A stretch of DNA of 64,000 nt from Flavobacteriaceae bacterium (GTDB lineage Bacteria > Bacteroidota > Bacteroidia > Flavobacteriales > Flavobacteriaceae), in the NCBI GenBank assembly GCA_002862645.1, contig PKDQ01000029.1:1-64000 (forward strand), given 5' to 3'. Numbering within the stretch: the first letter of the stretch is position 1; each line of letters starts with the position of its first letter. Position numbers and translations under genes: made by a program. Under the pieces are notes generated by a model that was given only the letters and a program-made list of their open reading frames with translations, searched no databases and had not been told where the DNA came from. Below are positions 54,592 to 64,000 of the stretch, one piece after another.

Positions 54592-55215
54592 ATGCATATT
54601 GCCATAGCTGGAAATATAGGAGCTGGAAAAACATCGCTCACAGAACTACTGCACAAACACTATGGGTGGGAAGCACATTATGAAGATGTTGTTGAGAATC
54701 CATACCTCGATGATTTTTATGCTGAAATGGAACGTTGGTCATTTAACCTTCAAATCTATTTCCTAAACAGTCGATTCCGACAAATTTTAGAGATCCAAAA
54801 AAAGGGGAATGACGTGGTGCAAGACCGTTCCATATATGAAGATGCCCATATTTTTGCACCAAACCTCAATTCAATGGGACTCATGACGCATCGTGATTTT
54901 AAAAATTATCAAGCTGTTTTTGAGCTTATGGAGTCTTTGGTTAAAGGTCCAGATTTGATGATCTATTTAAGAAGTTCGATTTCAAATCTCGTCTCGCAGA
55001 TACACAAGCGCGGACGTGATTATGAAAATTCCATCAGTATAGAGTACTTAAGCAGGCTTAATGAGCGCTATGAAGCTTGGGTACACAACTATGATAAAGG
55101 AAAAGTACTAATAATTAATGTAGACGAAATTAATTTCGTAAACAACACATCGGACCTCAGTACTGTAATTGAAAAAATTGATGCAAAATTGAGTGAGCTT
55201 TTTACTTCTTCGTAA
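54592..55215 (+). CDS. Deoxynucleoside kinase
   Basis: 207 residues of the dNK/dGK family that salvages deoxynucleosides. P-loop IAGNIGAGKTSL at 4-15, the substrate-binding EDVVENPYLDDFY, the DRS motif in VVQDRSIYEDAHIF near residue 80, and the lid Arg cluster in KRGRDYE. It is probably specific for purine deoxynucleosides, as relatives are, but this is not shown by sequence. Its stop overlaps the convergent pyrophosphatase stop by 14 bases. It fits functionally with the nucleoside transporter and thymidylate synthase at the right end. Confidence 0.9.
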   Translation: MHIAIAGNIGAGKTSLTELLHKHYGWEAHYEDVVENPYLDDFYAEMERWSFNLQIYFLNSRFRQILEIQKKGNDVVQDRSIYEDAHIFAPNLNSMGLMTHRDFKNYQAVFELMESLVKGPDLMIYLRSSISNLVSQIHKRGRDYENSISIEYLSRLNERYEAWVHNYDKGKVLIINVDEINFVNNTSDLSTVIEKIDAKLSELFTSS

Positions 55216-57544
55216 CGCCAATTTCACTTTCAGCTGTTGTGATAGCTTCTTGAACTTCACTGGCAGTACCTTCAAACACCTTTACTTGTTCAAATTCTTG
55301 TCCGTCTTGGTCAGTAACCACTGTTAGGGTGCCTTTAGCCATACCCTCATCTGTGCGTTCCATTTGCACTTCTACATGAACCACCTCGGAACTGTGGCCC
55401 TCACCCAAAAGTGGGGCTATCACAAGACCAATCAAACACGTAAGCTTGATCAAAATATTCATAGAAGGACCAGAAGTATCTTTAAATGGATCACCAACCG
55501 TATCGCCAGTAACTGCAGCTTTGTGCGCTTCGCTCCCTTTAAAGGTCATCTCGCCATCAATTTCTACTCCAGCTTCAAATGATTTTTTAGCGTTGTCCCA
55601 TGCACCACCAGCGTTATTTTGGAAAATTGCCCACATAACACCAGACAAACAAACACCTGCCATATAACCACCGAGTGGTTCAGCACCAAATAATAATCCA
55701 ATCAAAATGGGAGTAATAATCGTAATTAAACCAGGCAATAGCATTTCTTTAAGTGCAGCCTTGGTTGAAATATCTACACACTTGGCATATTCAGGCTTTC
55801 CTTTTCCTTCTAAAATTCCGGGGATTTCTTTAAACTGACGACGCACCTCTTGCACCATTTCCATGGCGGCCTTACCAACAGATTGCATGGCAAGCGCAGA
55901 AAATACAACAGGAATCATACCCCCTACAAACAACATGGCCAATACGTCAGCCTTAAAGATGTTGATCCCATCAATGCCCGTAAAGGTTACATAGGCAGCA
56001 AAAAGCGCCAAGGCAGTAAGTGCAGCAGAAGCAATGGCAAAACCTTTACCTACCGCAGCAGTGGTGTTTCCAACAGAATCCAAGATGTCTGTACGCTCAC
56101 GTACTTGTGGCTCAAGCTCGCTCATTTCAGCAACACCTCCAGCGTTATCGGCAATAGGACCAAATGCATCAATGGCCAACTGCATCGCTGTAGTAGCCAT
56201 CATGGCAGAAGCAGCAAGTGCAACGCCGTAGAAACCAGCTAAGGCATAAGAACCATAGATAGCAGCTGCAAATAAAATAACAGATGAAAAAGTAGATTTC
56301 ATACCTACCGCCAGTCCAGCAATAATATTGGTGGCAGCACCGGTAGAACTGTTTTGAACAATGTCCATTACAGGTTTCTTACCTAGTGAAGTATAATATG
56401 CGGTTACCATAGAAATCAAGGCACCAACAGCCAACCCAATACAGGCAGCATAAAATACATTTATTGAAGGAACACTCCCCACACCTTCACCAAAGAAAGT
56501 CATGTTGATGGTGTCTTCTAACATCCAGTCAATTAAAAACCAGCTGGCAACCAATGTCAATAGGATTGCAGCCCAGTTTCCAGTGTCTAGTGCTTTTTGT
56601 ACTTGTGGCTCTTTCGCATCGTTAGATTTGATACGAACAAAAAAGGTTCCGATAATTGATGCTAAAACACCAACTCCAGCAATAACTAAGGGCAATAGGA
56701 TAGGTCCCATTCCGCTAAAAGTAGTAAGCTCAATACCGGCATCTAGCATGTCTTTTACAACATAATTACCCAATACCATGGCAGCCAAAACAGTGGCCAC
56801 ATAAGAGCCAAACAAGTCAGCGCCCATTCCAGCAACATCTCCTACGTTGTCACCAACGTTATCTGCAATTGTTGCAGGGTTACGAGGATCATCTTCTGGG
56901 ATACCAGCTTCAACTTTACCAACAAGGTCAGCACCTACATCGGCAGCCTTGGTATAAATACCACCACCTACACGTGCAAACAATGCAATAGATTCTGCAC
57001 CTAAAGAAAAGCCCGCTAAAGTTTCTAGCACAACAGTCATGTTCGCATAAAAGGTTCCGTCTTGACCCATGAATTGACCAATAAAAAACAAAAACAATAA
57101 GCTCAATCCTAGTACGGCAAGTCCCGCTACGCCTAGTCCCATTACGGTCCCTCCGTTAAAAGAGACATTCAACGCGTTTGGCAAACTTGTTTTGGCGGCC
57201 TCTGCAGTACGTGCATTGGCATCAGTCGCAATACGCATCCCGATGTTACCAGCAAAGGCACTAAAAAAAGCACCAAAAATAAAGGCGGGTACAATCATCC
57301 AATGAGTGGATTCAACTAGAGTAGAAACGATGTATAAGGCGACAGATGCACCAACAACAAAAAAGGACAGCAGTCGATATTCAGCACCTAAGAAAGCAAG
57401 TGCACCTTCTTTAATAGCGCTTGAAATTTCAATCATCTTGGCGTCTCCAGCGGCTTGCTTGCGCACCCATTGGGCTTTGATGATCATAACAATTAGGCCA
57501 AGGACGGCGAGTACTATTGGAAGGTAAAAAACAAATTCATTCAT
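55202..57544 (-). CDS. hppA: Membrane-bound ion-pumping pyrophosphatase, K+-dependent type
   Basis: 780 residues, about 16 transmembrane segments. The PPi site is seen in [35 protein letters not shown] (DVGADLVGK and DNVGDN motifs) and in [17 protein letters not shown] near the C-terminus. The GNTTAA segment has Ala where K+-independent pumps have Lys, so a K+-dependent enzyme, pumping Na+ or H+, is expected. A soluble C-terminal tail ([14 protein letters not shown] to end, about 70 residues) is an unusual extension. It follows pdhB by 19 bases. Confidence 0.94.
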   Translation of the reverse strand: MNEFVFYLPIVLAVLGLIVMIIKAQWVRKQAAGDAKMIEISSAIKEGALAFLGAEYRLLSFFVVGASVALYIVSTLVESTHWMIVPAFIFGAFFSAFAGNIGMRIATDANARTAEAAKTSLPNALNVSFNGGTVMGLGVAGLAVLGLSLLFLFFIGQFMGQDGTFYANMTVVLETLAGFSLGAESIALFARVGGGIYTKAADVGADLVGKVEAGIPEDDPRNPATIADNVGDNVGDVAGMGADLFGSYVATVLAAMVLGNYVVKDMLDAGIELTTFSGMGPILLPLVIAGVGVLASIIGTFFVRIKSNDAKEPQVQKALDTGNWAAILLTLVASWFLIDWMLEDTINMTFFGEGVGSVPSINVFYAACIGLAVGALISMVTAYYTSLGKKPVMDIVQNSSTGAATNIIAGLAVGMKSTFSSVILFAAAIYGSYALAGFYGVALAASAMMATTAMQLAIDAFGPIADNAGGVAEMSELEPQVRERTDILDSVGNTTAAVGKGFAIASAALTALALFAAYVTFTGIDGINIFKADVLAMLFVGGMIPVVFSALAMQSVGKAAMEMVQEVRRQFKEIPGILEGKGKPEYAKCVDISTKAALKEMLLPGLITIITPILIGLLFGAEPLGGYMAGVCLSGVMWAIFQNNAGGAWDNAKKSFEAGVEIDGEMTFKGSEAHKAAVTGDTVGDPFKDTSGPSMNILIKLTCLIGLVIAPLLGEGHSSEVVHVEVQMERTDEGMAKGTLTVVTDQDGQEFEQVKVFEGTASEVQEAITTAESEIGVTKK

Positions 57545-57563
57545 GCGTAGTGTGGTAATTGGT

Positions 57564-58538
57564 TTAATTCATAACTTTTTTTACAGCGCGTACAACATCC
57601 TCATGGTTGGGCAACCATTCTTGTAACAATACAGGAGAATAGGGTGCAGGCGTATCGGCTGTATTGATTTTCTGAACAGGAGCGTCCAAATAATCAAAAG
57701 CTTGGCTTTGAACCTGGTAAGTAATTTCGGTGGATATATTTCCAAAGGGCCATGATTCTTCTAAAATAACCAATCTGTTGGTTTTTTTAACAGAATCAAG
57801 GATGGTGTCCATATCTAGTGGACGTATGGTTCTCAAGTCAATAAGCTCACAAGAGATATTTTCTTTTGCTAAAACATCAACTGCTTTTTGTGCTTCTTTT
57901 AAAATTTTTCCGAAAGAAACGATGGTGACATCATCCCCTTGTTGTTTTACTTCTGCAACCCCAATAGGCAATACATACTCCCCTTCTGGCACTTCACCCT
58001 TGTCGCCATACATTTGTTCTGACTCCATAAAAATAACAGGATCATTATCTCTAATGGCAGCCTTCAACAAGCCTTTGGCATCATATGGGTTTGCAGGTAC
58101 GACTACTTTAAGACCTGGACAGTTGGCATACCAACTCTCAAAAGCCTGTGAGTGGGTTGCGGCTAACTGACCTGCCGAACCGGTTGGCCCGCGAAATACA
58201 ATCGGACATGGAAACTGCCCGCCAGACATTTGACGAATTTTTGCAGCGTTGTTTATGATTTGATCAATGCCAACTAGCGCAAAGTTAAATGTCATAAATT
58301 CGATGATGGGTCTGTTGCCTGTCATGGTAGAACCAACGCCTATACCTGCAAATCCAAGTTCGGAAATTGGGGTGTCGATTACACGTTTTTCGCCAAACTC
58401 ATCCAACATACCTTTTGAAGCCTTATAAGCTCCGTTGTACTCTGCAACTTCCTCACCCATTAAATATATGCTCTCGTCTTGGCGCATTTCCTCCGACATT
58501 GCTTCGCATATTGCTTCTCTAAATTGAATGGTCCTCAT
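57564..58538 (-). CDS. pdhB: Pyruvate dehydrogenase E1 component, beta subunit
   Basis: 324 residues. With the alpha subunit (not in this window) it decarboxylates pyruvate with thiamine diphosphate. MRTIQFREAICEAMSEEM, GEEVAEYNGAYKASKGML, and the FMTFNFALVGIDQIINNAAKIRQMSGGQ strand are typical of the pyrimidine-binding domain, and the C-terminal transketolase domain shows GDDVTIVSFGKILKEAQKA and LIDLRTIRPLD. The gene has its own good promoter, and hppA follows on the same strand. Confidence 0.95.
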   Translation of the reverse strand: MRTIQFREAICEAMSEEMRQDESIYLMGEEVAEYNGAYKASKGMLDEFGEKRVIDTPISELGFAGIGVGSTMTGNRPIIEFMTFNFALVGIDQIINNAAKIRQMSGGQFPCPIVFRGPTGSAGQLAATHSQAFESWYANCPGLKVVVPANPYDAKGLLKAAIRDNDPVIFMESEQMYGDKGEVPEGEYVLPIGVAEVKQQGDDVTIVSFGKILKEAQKAVDVLAKENISCELIDLRTIRPLDMDTILDSVKKTNRLVILEESWPFGNISTEITYQVQSQAFDYLDAPVQKINTADTPAPYSPVLLQEWLPNHEDVVRAVKKVMN

Positions 58539-58555
58539 ATATATTTTAAGAGGAG

Positions 58556-58586
58556 CAAAAATAGCAATAAAATACCTTAAAGCAAA
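58556..58586 (-). promoter_or_regulatory. Promoter of pdhB-hppA
   Basis: Read leftward TTTG (58583-58586), exactly 19 bases, TATTTTTG (58556-58563), a full consensus match 17 bases before the pdhB start codon. Confidence 0.7.
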
Positions 58587-58623
58587 AGACTTCTATTTAT
58601 TATGCGTGCATAGTATTTTTTTA

Positions 58624-58631
58624 TACATTTG
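58624..58631 (+). promoter_or_regulatory. Possible -7 element of etfB-etfA
   Basis: TACATTTG fits TAnnTTTG, 17 bases before the etfB start. No clear -33 TTG box at the expected distance, so the call is tentative. Confidence 0.4.
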
Positions 58632-58648
58632 AACTAAATTCTAAATCT

Positions 58649-59395
58649 ATGAACATACTCGTCTGTATAAGCCATGTTCCCGACACTACGTCGAAAATAA
58701 ATTTCGTTGAAAACGATACACAATTTGATACAAGTGGGGTGCAGTTTGTAATCAATCCCAACGATGAATTTGGTCTCACCCGTGCCATTTGGTTTAAAGA
58801 AAAACAAGGCGCACAAGTTCATGTTATTCATGTGGGCACTGCAGCTGCAGAACCTACGCTCCGCAAGTGCTTGGCCATAGGTGCCGATAAAGCTTTTCGT
58901 GTCGATACCCCTGCAACAGATGGAATACAAGTTGCTAAAGAGCTCGCTGCATTTGTTAGTACCAATCCATATGACCTTGTCATTGCTGGCCGGGAATCTA
59001 TTGATTACAACGGCGCTATGGTGCCTGGAATACTTGCTGCACTGCTCGATATTGCTTTTGTACCCAATTGCGTTGGTTTGGAAATTGATGGTAACAATGC
59101 CGTTGCTGAACGCGAAATTGATGGCGGACGTGAAAAACTAAAAGGGAATCTGCCGATGGTTATTGGCGGACAAAAGGGTCTTGTTGAAGAAGCTGATCTT
59201 AAAATTCCAAACATGCGCGGCATCATGCAAGCACGACAAAAACCCTTTGAAGTGCTTAATCCAAAGGGCTCGGAGATCCCCACCAAAGATGTGCTATTTG
59301 AAAAGCCAGCTCCAAAAGCAGAAGTCAAGCTCGTTCCTGCTGACGACATCGATCAATTGATCGAATTATTACATAAAGAAGCTAACGTTATTTAA
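58649..59395 (+). CDS. etfB: Electron transfer flavoprotein, beta subunit
   Basis: 248 residues. ETF accepts electrons from acyl-CoA and other dehydrogenases. Family features are the start MNILVCISHVPDTTSKI, FGLTRAIWFKE, LVIAGRESIDYNGAMVPGILA near residue 110, and VAEREIDGGREKL. AMP is bound by this subunit. It lies 9 bases before etfA, the usual pair. Confidence 0.95.
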   Translation: MNILVCISHVPDTTSKINFVENDTQFDTSGVQFVINPNDEFGLTRAIWFKEKQGAQVHVIHVGTAAAEPTLRKCLAIGADKAFRVDTPATDGIQVAKELAAFVSTNPYDLVIAGRESIDYNGAMVPGILAALLDIAFVPNCVGLEIDGNNAVAEREIDGGREKLKGNLPMVIGGQKGLVEEADLKIPNMRGIMQARQKPFEVLNPKGSEIPTKDVLFEKPAPKAEVKLVPADDIDQLIELLHKEANVI

Positions 59396-59404
59396 CCTAA
59401 TATT

Positions 59405-60361
59405 ATGTCTATCCTTCTCTTTATTGAATCTGAAAACAACAAACTCAAACGCAATGCGGCCGAAATTGCATCGTATGGAGTTGCTTTGGCTGACAAGCTC
59501 AACAAAGACTGTGTAGCGGTTAGCTTTAATACCGACAACGCACAAAAATTGGGGCAATTTGGGATTTCAAAAGTTTTTAATGTTACCAATACGCCACAGC
59601 AATTTGACGCACATGTCTATGCAAATGTCTTGACGCATTATGTAGCGAAGCTTGGAGTTACACATATTATTGTTAGCAGCAGCGCTGATGCCAAGTTTTT
59701 AGCTCCGCTAGTTACAGCAAACACAAACGCTGCTTATGTGCCCAATGTAGTGGCTTTACCACACGGATATCAACCCCTAACGGTTAGAAGAACAGCTTTT
59801 ACCAATAAGGCTTTTGCAAACACCACACTAACTGCCGAGGTTAACATCATTGGGGTTGGAAACAATACATTTGGCTCTGTTGAACAAGCGGTTGATTGCG
59901 TTGTTGAAAATGTAACTGTCAAACATACGACTTCACAGTTAGAGCAGTTATCTATAAGCAAGGAAACCGGAAAGGCTACTATAGCAGATGCCGAAGTAGT
60001 CGTGTCTGGTGGTCGAGGCCTAAAAGGTCCAGAGCACTGGCATTTAATTGAGGAACTCGCTGAAGTATTGGATGCTGCCACAGCATGTTCGAAGCCCGTT
60101 TCTGATATGGGCTGGCGTTCTCACGATGAGCACGTCGGGCAAACAGGCAAGCCTGTTTCTACCAACCTCTATATTGCCATTGGCATATCGGGTGCCATAC
60201 AGCATTTGGCAGGAGTGAATGCTTCAAAAGTGAAGGTTGTCATTAACAATGATCCAGAAGCGCCTTTCTTTAAAGCTGCAGACTACGGCATTGTGGGAGA
60301 TGCGTTTGAAGTGGTTCCTGTACTAACAGAAAAACTTAAGGCGTTTAAAGCACAATCATAA
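59405..60361 (+). CDS. etfA: Electron transfer flavoprotein, alpha subunit
   Basis: 318 residues. The C-terminal FAD domain is well conserved: VSGGRGLKGPEHWHLIEELA, CSKPVSDMGWRSHDEHVGQTGKPVSTNLYIAIGISGAIQHLAG, and INNDPEAPFFKAADYGIVGD near residue 275. No extra ferredoxin domain is present, so this is the ordinary (non-bifurcating-type) form by sequence. It follows etfB. Confidence 0.95.
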   Translation: MSILLFIESENNKLKRNAAEIASYGVALADKLNKDCVAVSFNTDNAQKLGQFGISKVFNVTNTPQQFDAHVYANVLTHYVAKLGVTHIIVSSSADAKFLAPLVTANTNAAYVPNVVALPHGYQPLTVRRTAFTNKAFANTTLTAEVNIIGVGNNTFGSVEQAVDCVVENVTVKHTTSQLEQLSISKETGKATIADAEVVVSGGRGLKGPEHWHLIEELAEVLDAATACSKPVSDMGWRSHDEHVGQTGKPVSTNLYIAIGISGAIQHLAGVNASKVKVVINNDPEAPFFKAADYGIVGDAFEVVPVLTEKLKAFKAQS

Positions 60362-60405
60362 TACCCAATTTTGTATTTTGGGGCACGTAAAGAACATCCT
60401 TAATC

Positions 60406-60999
60406 ATGAGCCTTATTCAACTTCGTGTAAACCGGATTACCTACAGCCAAAATCAAAGCGGCGCGTACGCCATGATTTTGGATGAAGTTGATGGAAAACG
60501 CAAACTCCCAGTGGTCATTGGAGAATTTGAAGCACAATCCATTGCTGTTAATTTAGATAAAGACATAAAGCCACAACGCCCCTTTACACACGATCTGTTT
60601 AAGAATTTTGCATATCGATTTGATATTGCCATAAAAAGGGTAATCATTACCAAATTGGTAGATGGCGTTTTTTACTCGAGTCTTATTTGTGAGCGCGATA
60701 AAATTGAAGAGATTATTGACTCTAGAACTTCTGACGCTGTGTCGTTGGCATTGCGATTCAAGGCGCCCATTTATACCCATGAAAGTGTTTTGGAAAAAGC
60801 TGGGGTTATCTTTGAAAAAGGAGAATTACCCGCCCAAGGTACACCCGACGACGAATTGTCCGATGAACTGAATTATTCAGATCTATCTAACCAAGAACTT
60901 GAAAATGCCATTAAAAAAGCAGTTAAAAAAGAAGATTACGAATTAGCAGCCCGATTGAGGGATGAAATTTCTAAGCGTACAAACAAAACCAAAGAATGA
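60406..60999 (+). CDS. Bifunctional nuclease family protein with UVR motif
   Basis: 197 residues. Residues 1-130 are a bifunctional nuclease domain (DUF151): AYAMILDEVDGKRKLPVVIGEFEAQSIAV and SRTSDAVSLALRFKAPIYTHESVL. The C-terminus is a UVR (UvrB/UvrC) motif, NQELENAIKKAVKKEDYELAARLRDEI, which in UvrB mediates UvrC contact. The domain order is common in Bacteroidota, but the role is not well established. It overlaps the nucleoside transporter by 4 bases. Confidence 0.88.
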   Translation: MSLIQLRVNRITYSQNQSGAYAMILDEVDGKRKLPVVIGEFEAQSIAVNLDKDIKPQRPFTHDLFKNFAYRFDIAIKRVIITKLVDGVFYSSLICERDKIEEIIDSRTSDAVSLALRFKAPIYTHESVLEKAGVIFEKGELPAQGTPDDELSDELNYSDLSNQELENAIKKAVKKEDYELAARLRDEISKRTNKTKE

Positions 61000-62339
61000 C
61001 ATTTTTGGATTTATCCCAGCAGCCTATTGCGGCTCACCAAGGCATCACATTACTGGGCACTCTACAAGCAGTTGGTGGAATTGTTGCACTGCTACTTATT
61101 GCATATTTATGCAGCAACAACCGAAAAGCCATCAATTGGAAAACAGTTGGGTTTGGTTTATTGTTACAACTTGTTTTAGCTATAAGTATTTTAAAGCTAA
61201 GTTGGGTACAGAGCATCTTCAACGCCGTTGGTAAAATATTCGTCAGTATTTTAGACTTTACCGCTGCAGGAAGCTTGTTTTTGTTTGGAGATTTAATGAA
61301 TGTTGACAGCTACGGCTTTATATTTATTTTTCAAATATTGCCTACCATCATCTTTTTTGCTGCACTTACTTCGTTGTTGTTTTATCTTGGGGTATTGCAG
61401 TTTTTGGTTAAAATACTAGCCAAGGGAACCGCAAAACTGCTTAACATTTCGGGGGCAGAAAGCCTATCTGTAATTGGAAATATATTTTTGGGGCAAACAG
61501 AAGCACCACTGCTCATCAAGGCTTATTTACCCAAGATGAATCGTTCCGAAATACTGTTGGTTATGGTTGGTGGAATGGCCACGGTAGCCGGAGGCGTTTT
61601 AGCGGCCTATATCGGTTTTTTGGGTGGTGATGATCCCGTTTTGCGTCTGGCGTTTGCCAAACACCTACTCGCAGCCTCAGTTATGGCTGCACCCGGTGCC
61701 ATTATAGTAGCAAAAATGCTATTCCCCCAGACAGCATCTATTAACACAAATCCAGAAGTATCCACGCAAGATGTTGGTAGTAATATGCTAGATGCCATAG
61801 CTAACGGTACCATAGAGGGTGTAAAACTCGCTGCAAATATTGGAGGTATGCTACTGGTTTTTGTAGCCTTAATTGCGATGGTAAATGGAATACTATTCGA
61901 GGTCGGAGAAATTACCAATCTAAATGTATGGGTTTCAAGTGCATCTTCTTATGATGCACTTTCCATAGAGGCTATTTTGGGAACTTTATTTGCTCCAGTC
62001 ATGTGGCTTATCGGAGTACCTTGGGACGATTTATTGCCCATGGGACAGCTATTAGGCATTAAACTCGCGGCAAGTGAATTTGTGGGTTATATTCAATTGG
62101 CAGAACTTAAAAACGCAGCCAATGAAATTCATTTCAGCAGCCAAAAATCTATTGTAATGGCAACTTATATGTTATGTGGGTTTGCTAATTTTGCCTCAAT
62201 TGGTATTCAAATTGGCGGAATTGGTGGACTGGCGCCTAACCAGCGTAAGGTGCTTTCTTCATTTGGTTTTCGTGCTGTTTTAGGTGGAACCATTGCCTCA
62301 TTGCTGTCTGCTACACTGGTGGGAGCACTGTTGGGATAA
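60996..62339 (+). CDS. Concentrative nucleoside transporter (CNT family)
   Basis: 447 residues with about ten transmembrane helices. It carries the conserved NupC core: GQTEAPLLIKAYLPKMNRSEILLVMVGGMATVAGG near residue 165 and the C-terminal YMLCGFANFASIGIQIGGIGGLAPNQR. Transporters of this family import nucleosides with a Na+ or H+ gradient, here likely energised alongside the pyrophosphatase. It precedes thymidylate synthase by 80 bases. Confidence 0.93.
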   Translation: MTFLDLSQQPIAAHQGITLLGTLQAVGGIVALLLIAYLCSNNRKAINWKTVGFGLLLQLVLAISILKLSWVQSIFNAVGKIFVSILDFTAAGSLFLFGDLMNVDSYGFIFIFQILPTIIFFAALTSLLFYLGVLQFLVKILAKGTAKLLNISGAESLSVIGNIFLGQTEAPLLIKAYLPKMNRSEILLVMVGGMATVAGGVLAAYIGFLGGDDPVLRLAFAKHLLAASVMAAPGAIIVAKMLFPQTASINTNPEVSTQDVGSNMLDAIANGTIEGVKLAANIGGMLLVFVALIAMVNGILFEVGEITNLNVWVSSASSYDALSIEAILGTLFAPVMWLIGVPWDDLLPMGQLLGIKLAASEFVGYIQLAELKNAANEIHFSSQKSIVMATYMLCGFANFASIGIQIGGIGGLAPNQRKVLSSFGFRAVLGGTIASLLSATLVGALLG

Positions 62340-62419
62340 TAGTTGAAAACCTTTTGAAAAACTATTCTTCAAAATGCAAGATATTTTGATCTAGCTTTTA
62401 ATTTTACAAAAAACAAACA

Positions 62420-63244
62420 ATGCAGCAGTATTTAGATTTGGTTCGACGTGCCCGCAACGACGGAGCTGTTAAAGGAGACAGAACAGGAACAGGAACAAGA
62501 AGTGTTTTTGGGTACCAAATGCGCTTTGATTTATCAGAGGGTTTTCCGTTAGTAACAACCAAAAAAATACACCTTAAATCGGTTATCCACGAACTGCTCT
62601 GGTTTATAAAAGGAGATACCAACACAGACTATCTTACCAAGAACGGCGTGCGTATATGGAACGAATGGGCTGACGAAAATGGAGACTTGGGCCCCGTATA
62701 CGGGCATCAATGGCGCAACTGGAATAGCGAAAATGTAGATCAGCTCAAACAAGTTATCGAAACGCTAAAAACCAACCCCAACAGCCGACGTATGTTAATT
62801 TCAGCATGGAATCCTAGCGTACTTCCAGATACCTCTAAAAGTTTTTCTGAAAATGTTGCCAATGGAAAGGCTGCCCTGCCTCCCTGCCATGCTTTTTTTC
62901 AATTTTATGTAGCAGACGGCAAACTATCTTGCCAATTGTATCAACGGAGCGCTGATATTTTCTTGGGAGTGCCGTTTAATATTGCATCCTATGCCCTACT
63001 TACAGAAATGATGGCGCAAGTTTGTGGCTTTAAAGCAGGTGAATTTATCCATACACTTGGCGATGCCCACATATACACCAATCACTTTGACCAAGTTGAA
63101 CTTCAGCTCAGCAGAGAGCCCAAACCGCTACCTACCTTAAAACTTAACCCAAACATAAGCGACCTTTTTTATTTTAAATACGAAGACATTGAAGTCTTGA
63201 ATTACAATCCACATCCTGGAATTAAGGGCGCTGTCGCTGTTTAA
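62420..63244 (+). CDS. thyA: Thymidylate synthase
   Basis: Methylates dUMP with methylene-THF. 274 residues, a normal length for the bacterial enzyme. [18 protein letters not shown] near residue 20, the catalytic Cys in [12 protein letters not shown] near residue 155, [20 protein letters not shown] and [13 protein letters not shown] are diagnostic. It is 10 bases before the 2TM-DHFR gene; DHFR regenerates the tetrahydrofolate that ThyA oxidises. Confidence 0.97.
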   Translation: MQQYLDLVRRARNDGAVKGDRTGTGTRSVFGYQMRFDLSEGFPLVTTKKIHLKSVIHELLWFIKGDTNTDYLTKNGVRIWNEWADENGDLGPVYGHQWRNWNSENVDQLKQVIETLKTNPNSRRMLISAWNPSVLPDTSKSFSENVANGKAALPPCHAFFQFYVADGKLSCQLYQRSADIFLGVPFNIASYALLTEMMAQVCGFKAGEFIHTLGDAHIYTNHFDQVELQLSREPKPLPTLKLNPNISDLFYFKYEDIEVLNYNPHPGIKGAVAV

Positions 63245-63254
63245 TCTTCATCTT

Positions 63255-64000
63255 ATGTTTAGAAAAAAGAAAACTCCATCCGCCATAGACCCTCAACAAC
63301 TCTCGCTAGTTGAGTATGCGCAGGAACGCATCGCGCAAAAAACATGGTTTCAAAGGCATTTGCTGATCTCACTGTTTCTCATTTTTTTTGCTTTAATAGC
63401 GAACCTAGCTTTTGAATATAAGGCTGAATTTATGCCTTTCAACACCAAATGGTCGTTTGCCTTAGCCACTCTCTTGGGAGCGCTATTGGCCATTCACTTT
63501 TTGCGTGTTTATGTGTTTCATTCATTTATGGGCAAAGCCTGGGAAACACAACAAATGGGGTTTCTGCTAGAAAAGCAGGGGCTAAAAGTTGAAAAATTAA
63601 AACGCAATATGGATAAAGAGGCTGCACTTAAAGCAAGTGCCGAATGGGAGCGTGAAAATCAAAAAAGGAACATCACCATGATTGCTGCTGCTGCAGAAAA
63701 CAATGCACTTGGCAAAGACAACAAACTCATCTGGCATCTATCTGATGATCTCAAGCATTTCAAAAATTTAACCAAAGAACACCATGTCATCATGGGCAGA
63801 AAGACCTTTGAATCCATGCCCAAAGCCCTGCCCAATCGCACCAACATTGTGATTACTAAGCAAAAAGATTATACCGCTGAGGATGCGCATGTTGTGCATT
63901 CTTTAGAAGCGGCTCTAGCACTTGCGCAAGAAGATGAGCAACCTTTTATTATTGGTGGTGGTGAAATTTACAGGCAAGGGTTGGCATATGCAGACAGTAT
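63255..64000 (+). CDS. 2TM domain fused in frame to dihydrofolate reductase (3' end outside window)
   Basis: One open frame runs from ATG 63255 to the window end (248 full codons). Residues 1-141 form a 2TM domain: EYAQERIAQKTWFQRH, two membrane helices (LLISLFLIFFALIANLAF and SFALATLLGALLAIHFL), the FMGKAWE motif, then a long charged coiled-coil stretch. From Met142 (63678) a DHFR follows: MIAAAAENNALGKDN, LIWHLSDDLKHFK, IMGRKTFESMPKALPNRT, and IIGGGEIYRQGL. The two are usually separate genes. DHFR could also start on its own at Met142, so it is either a membrane-tethered fusion or two in-frame overlapping products. Confidence 0.8.
   Translation, partial: MFRKKKTPSAIDPQQLSLVEYAQERIAQKTWFQRHLLISLFLIFFALIANLAFEYKAEFMPFNTKWSFALATLLGALLAIHFLRVYVFHSFMGKAWETQQMGFLLEKQGLKVEKLKRNMDKEAALKASAEWERENQKRNITMIAAAAENNALGKDNKLIWHLSDDLKHFKNLTKEHHVIMGRKTFESMPKALPNRTNIVITKQKDYTAEDAHVVHSLEAALALAQEDEQPFIIGGGEIYRQGLAYADS

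Noticed and set aside
1-64000. CRISPR arrays, prophage, insertion sequences, toxin-antitoxin or defence islands
   Set aside because: No regularly spaced palindromic repeats, no transposase, integrase or nuclease-type defence genes could be recognised in any frame.

Overview
The window looks like a marine member of the Flavobacteriaceae (Bacteroidota). Visible support: gliding genes gldB and gldC, a type IX secretion (T9SS) C-terminal sorting domain, a GLPGLI protein next to a TonB-receptor-like barrel, a SAM-II-type riboswitch, an organisation of division and aromatic genes typical of flavobacteria, and promoters of the form TTTG-N17..19-TAnnTTTG. Few genes have a Shine-Dalgarno sequence. Species cannot be named from the sequence alone.

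Layout. 1-12.1 kb is accessory carbohydrate metabolism: the tail of a sulfatase, the two enzymes that turn 2-keto-3-deoxygluconate into pyruvate and glyceraldehyde-3-phosphate (kdgK, eda), a broken fructose-bisphosphatase, then a leftward block with a GH10 enzyme, an agarase-like hydrolase and a 2163-residue DUF285/BspA-type repeat protein with a T9SS tail. The block ends at a stump of mannonate dehydratase (uxuA) beside tRNA-Arg(TCG), which marks the border with the core genome. 12.3-27.8 kb is a leftward dcw (division and cell wall) cluster, mraZ-rsmH-ftsL-ftsI-murE-mraY-murD-ftsW-murG-murC-ftsQ-ftsA-ftsZ, followed by yqeY. A GTGGTAAA triple repeat, probably the MraZ operator, lies upstream of mraZ. 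28.0-34.2 kb holds an alpha/beta hydrolase, engB, gldB/gldC, nadE, a LuxR-type regulator with an altered receiver domain, and dnaG.

34.3-44.5 kb is a leftward run reading pheA, aminotransferase, tyrA, DAHP synthase/chorismate mutase, rsgA, dtd, a MazG-like gene, aroA, queA, rlmN and a polyprenyl synthase. It begins with a promoter, a 17-codon leader peptide packed with Tyr and Phe codons, and a terminator hairpin: a transcription attenuator. 44.5-45.9 kb is a gene graveyard: a small membrane ORF without a start codon, a DUF6428 gene with two internal stops, and a deletion scar joining the start of a metZ-like gene to the end of metF. 45.8-49.9 kb is the surviving methionine/SAM operon (metK-metY-metX-osmC) behind a SAM-II riboswitch whose expression platform can be read directly.

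49.9-54.5 kb is an outer-membrane unit (GLPGLI protein, barrel receptor, DUF6588 protein). 54.6-64 kb is core metabolism: a deoxynucleoside kinase, membrane pyrophosphatase, pyruvate dehydrogenase E1-beta, EtfB/EtfA, a bifunctional nuclease, a nucleoside transporter, thymidylate synthase, and a gene cut by the window end that joins a two-helix membrane domain in frame to dihydrofolate reductase.

The main discoveries are regulatory (Phe/Tyr attenuator, SAM-II switch, MraZ operator), signs of ongoing gene loss (fbp, uxuA, DUF6428, metZ/metF), and unusual proteins (the DUF285 giant, the receiver with Glu at the phospho-site, 2TM-DHFR). I did not find a phage, CRISPR array, insertion sequence or defence system.
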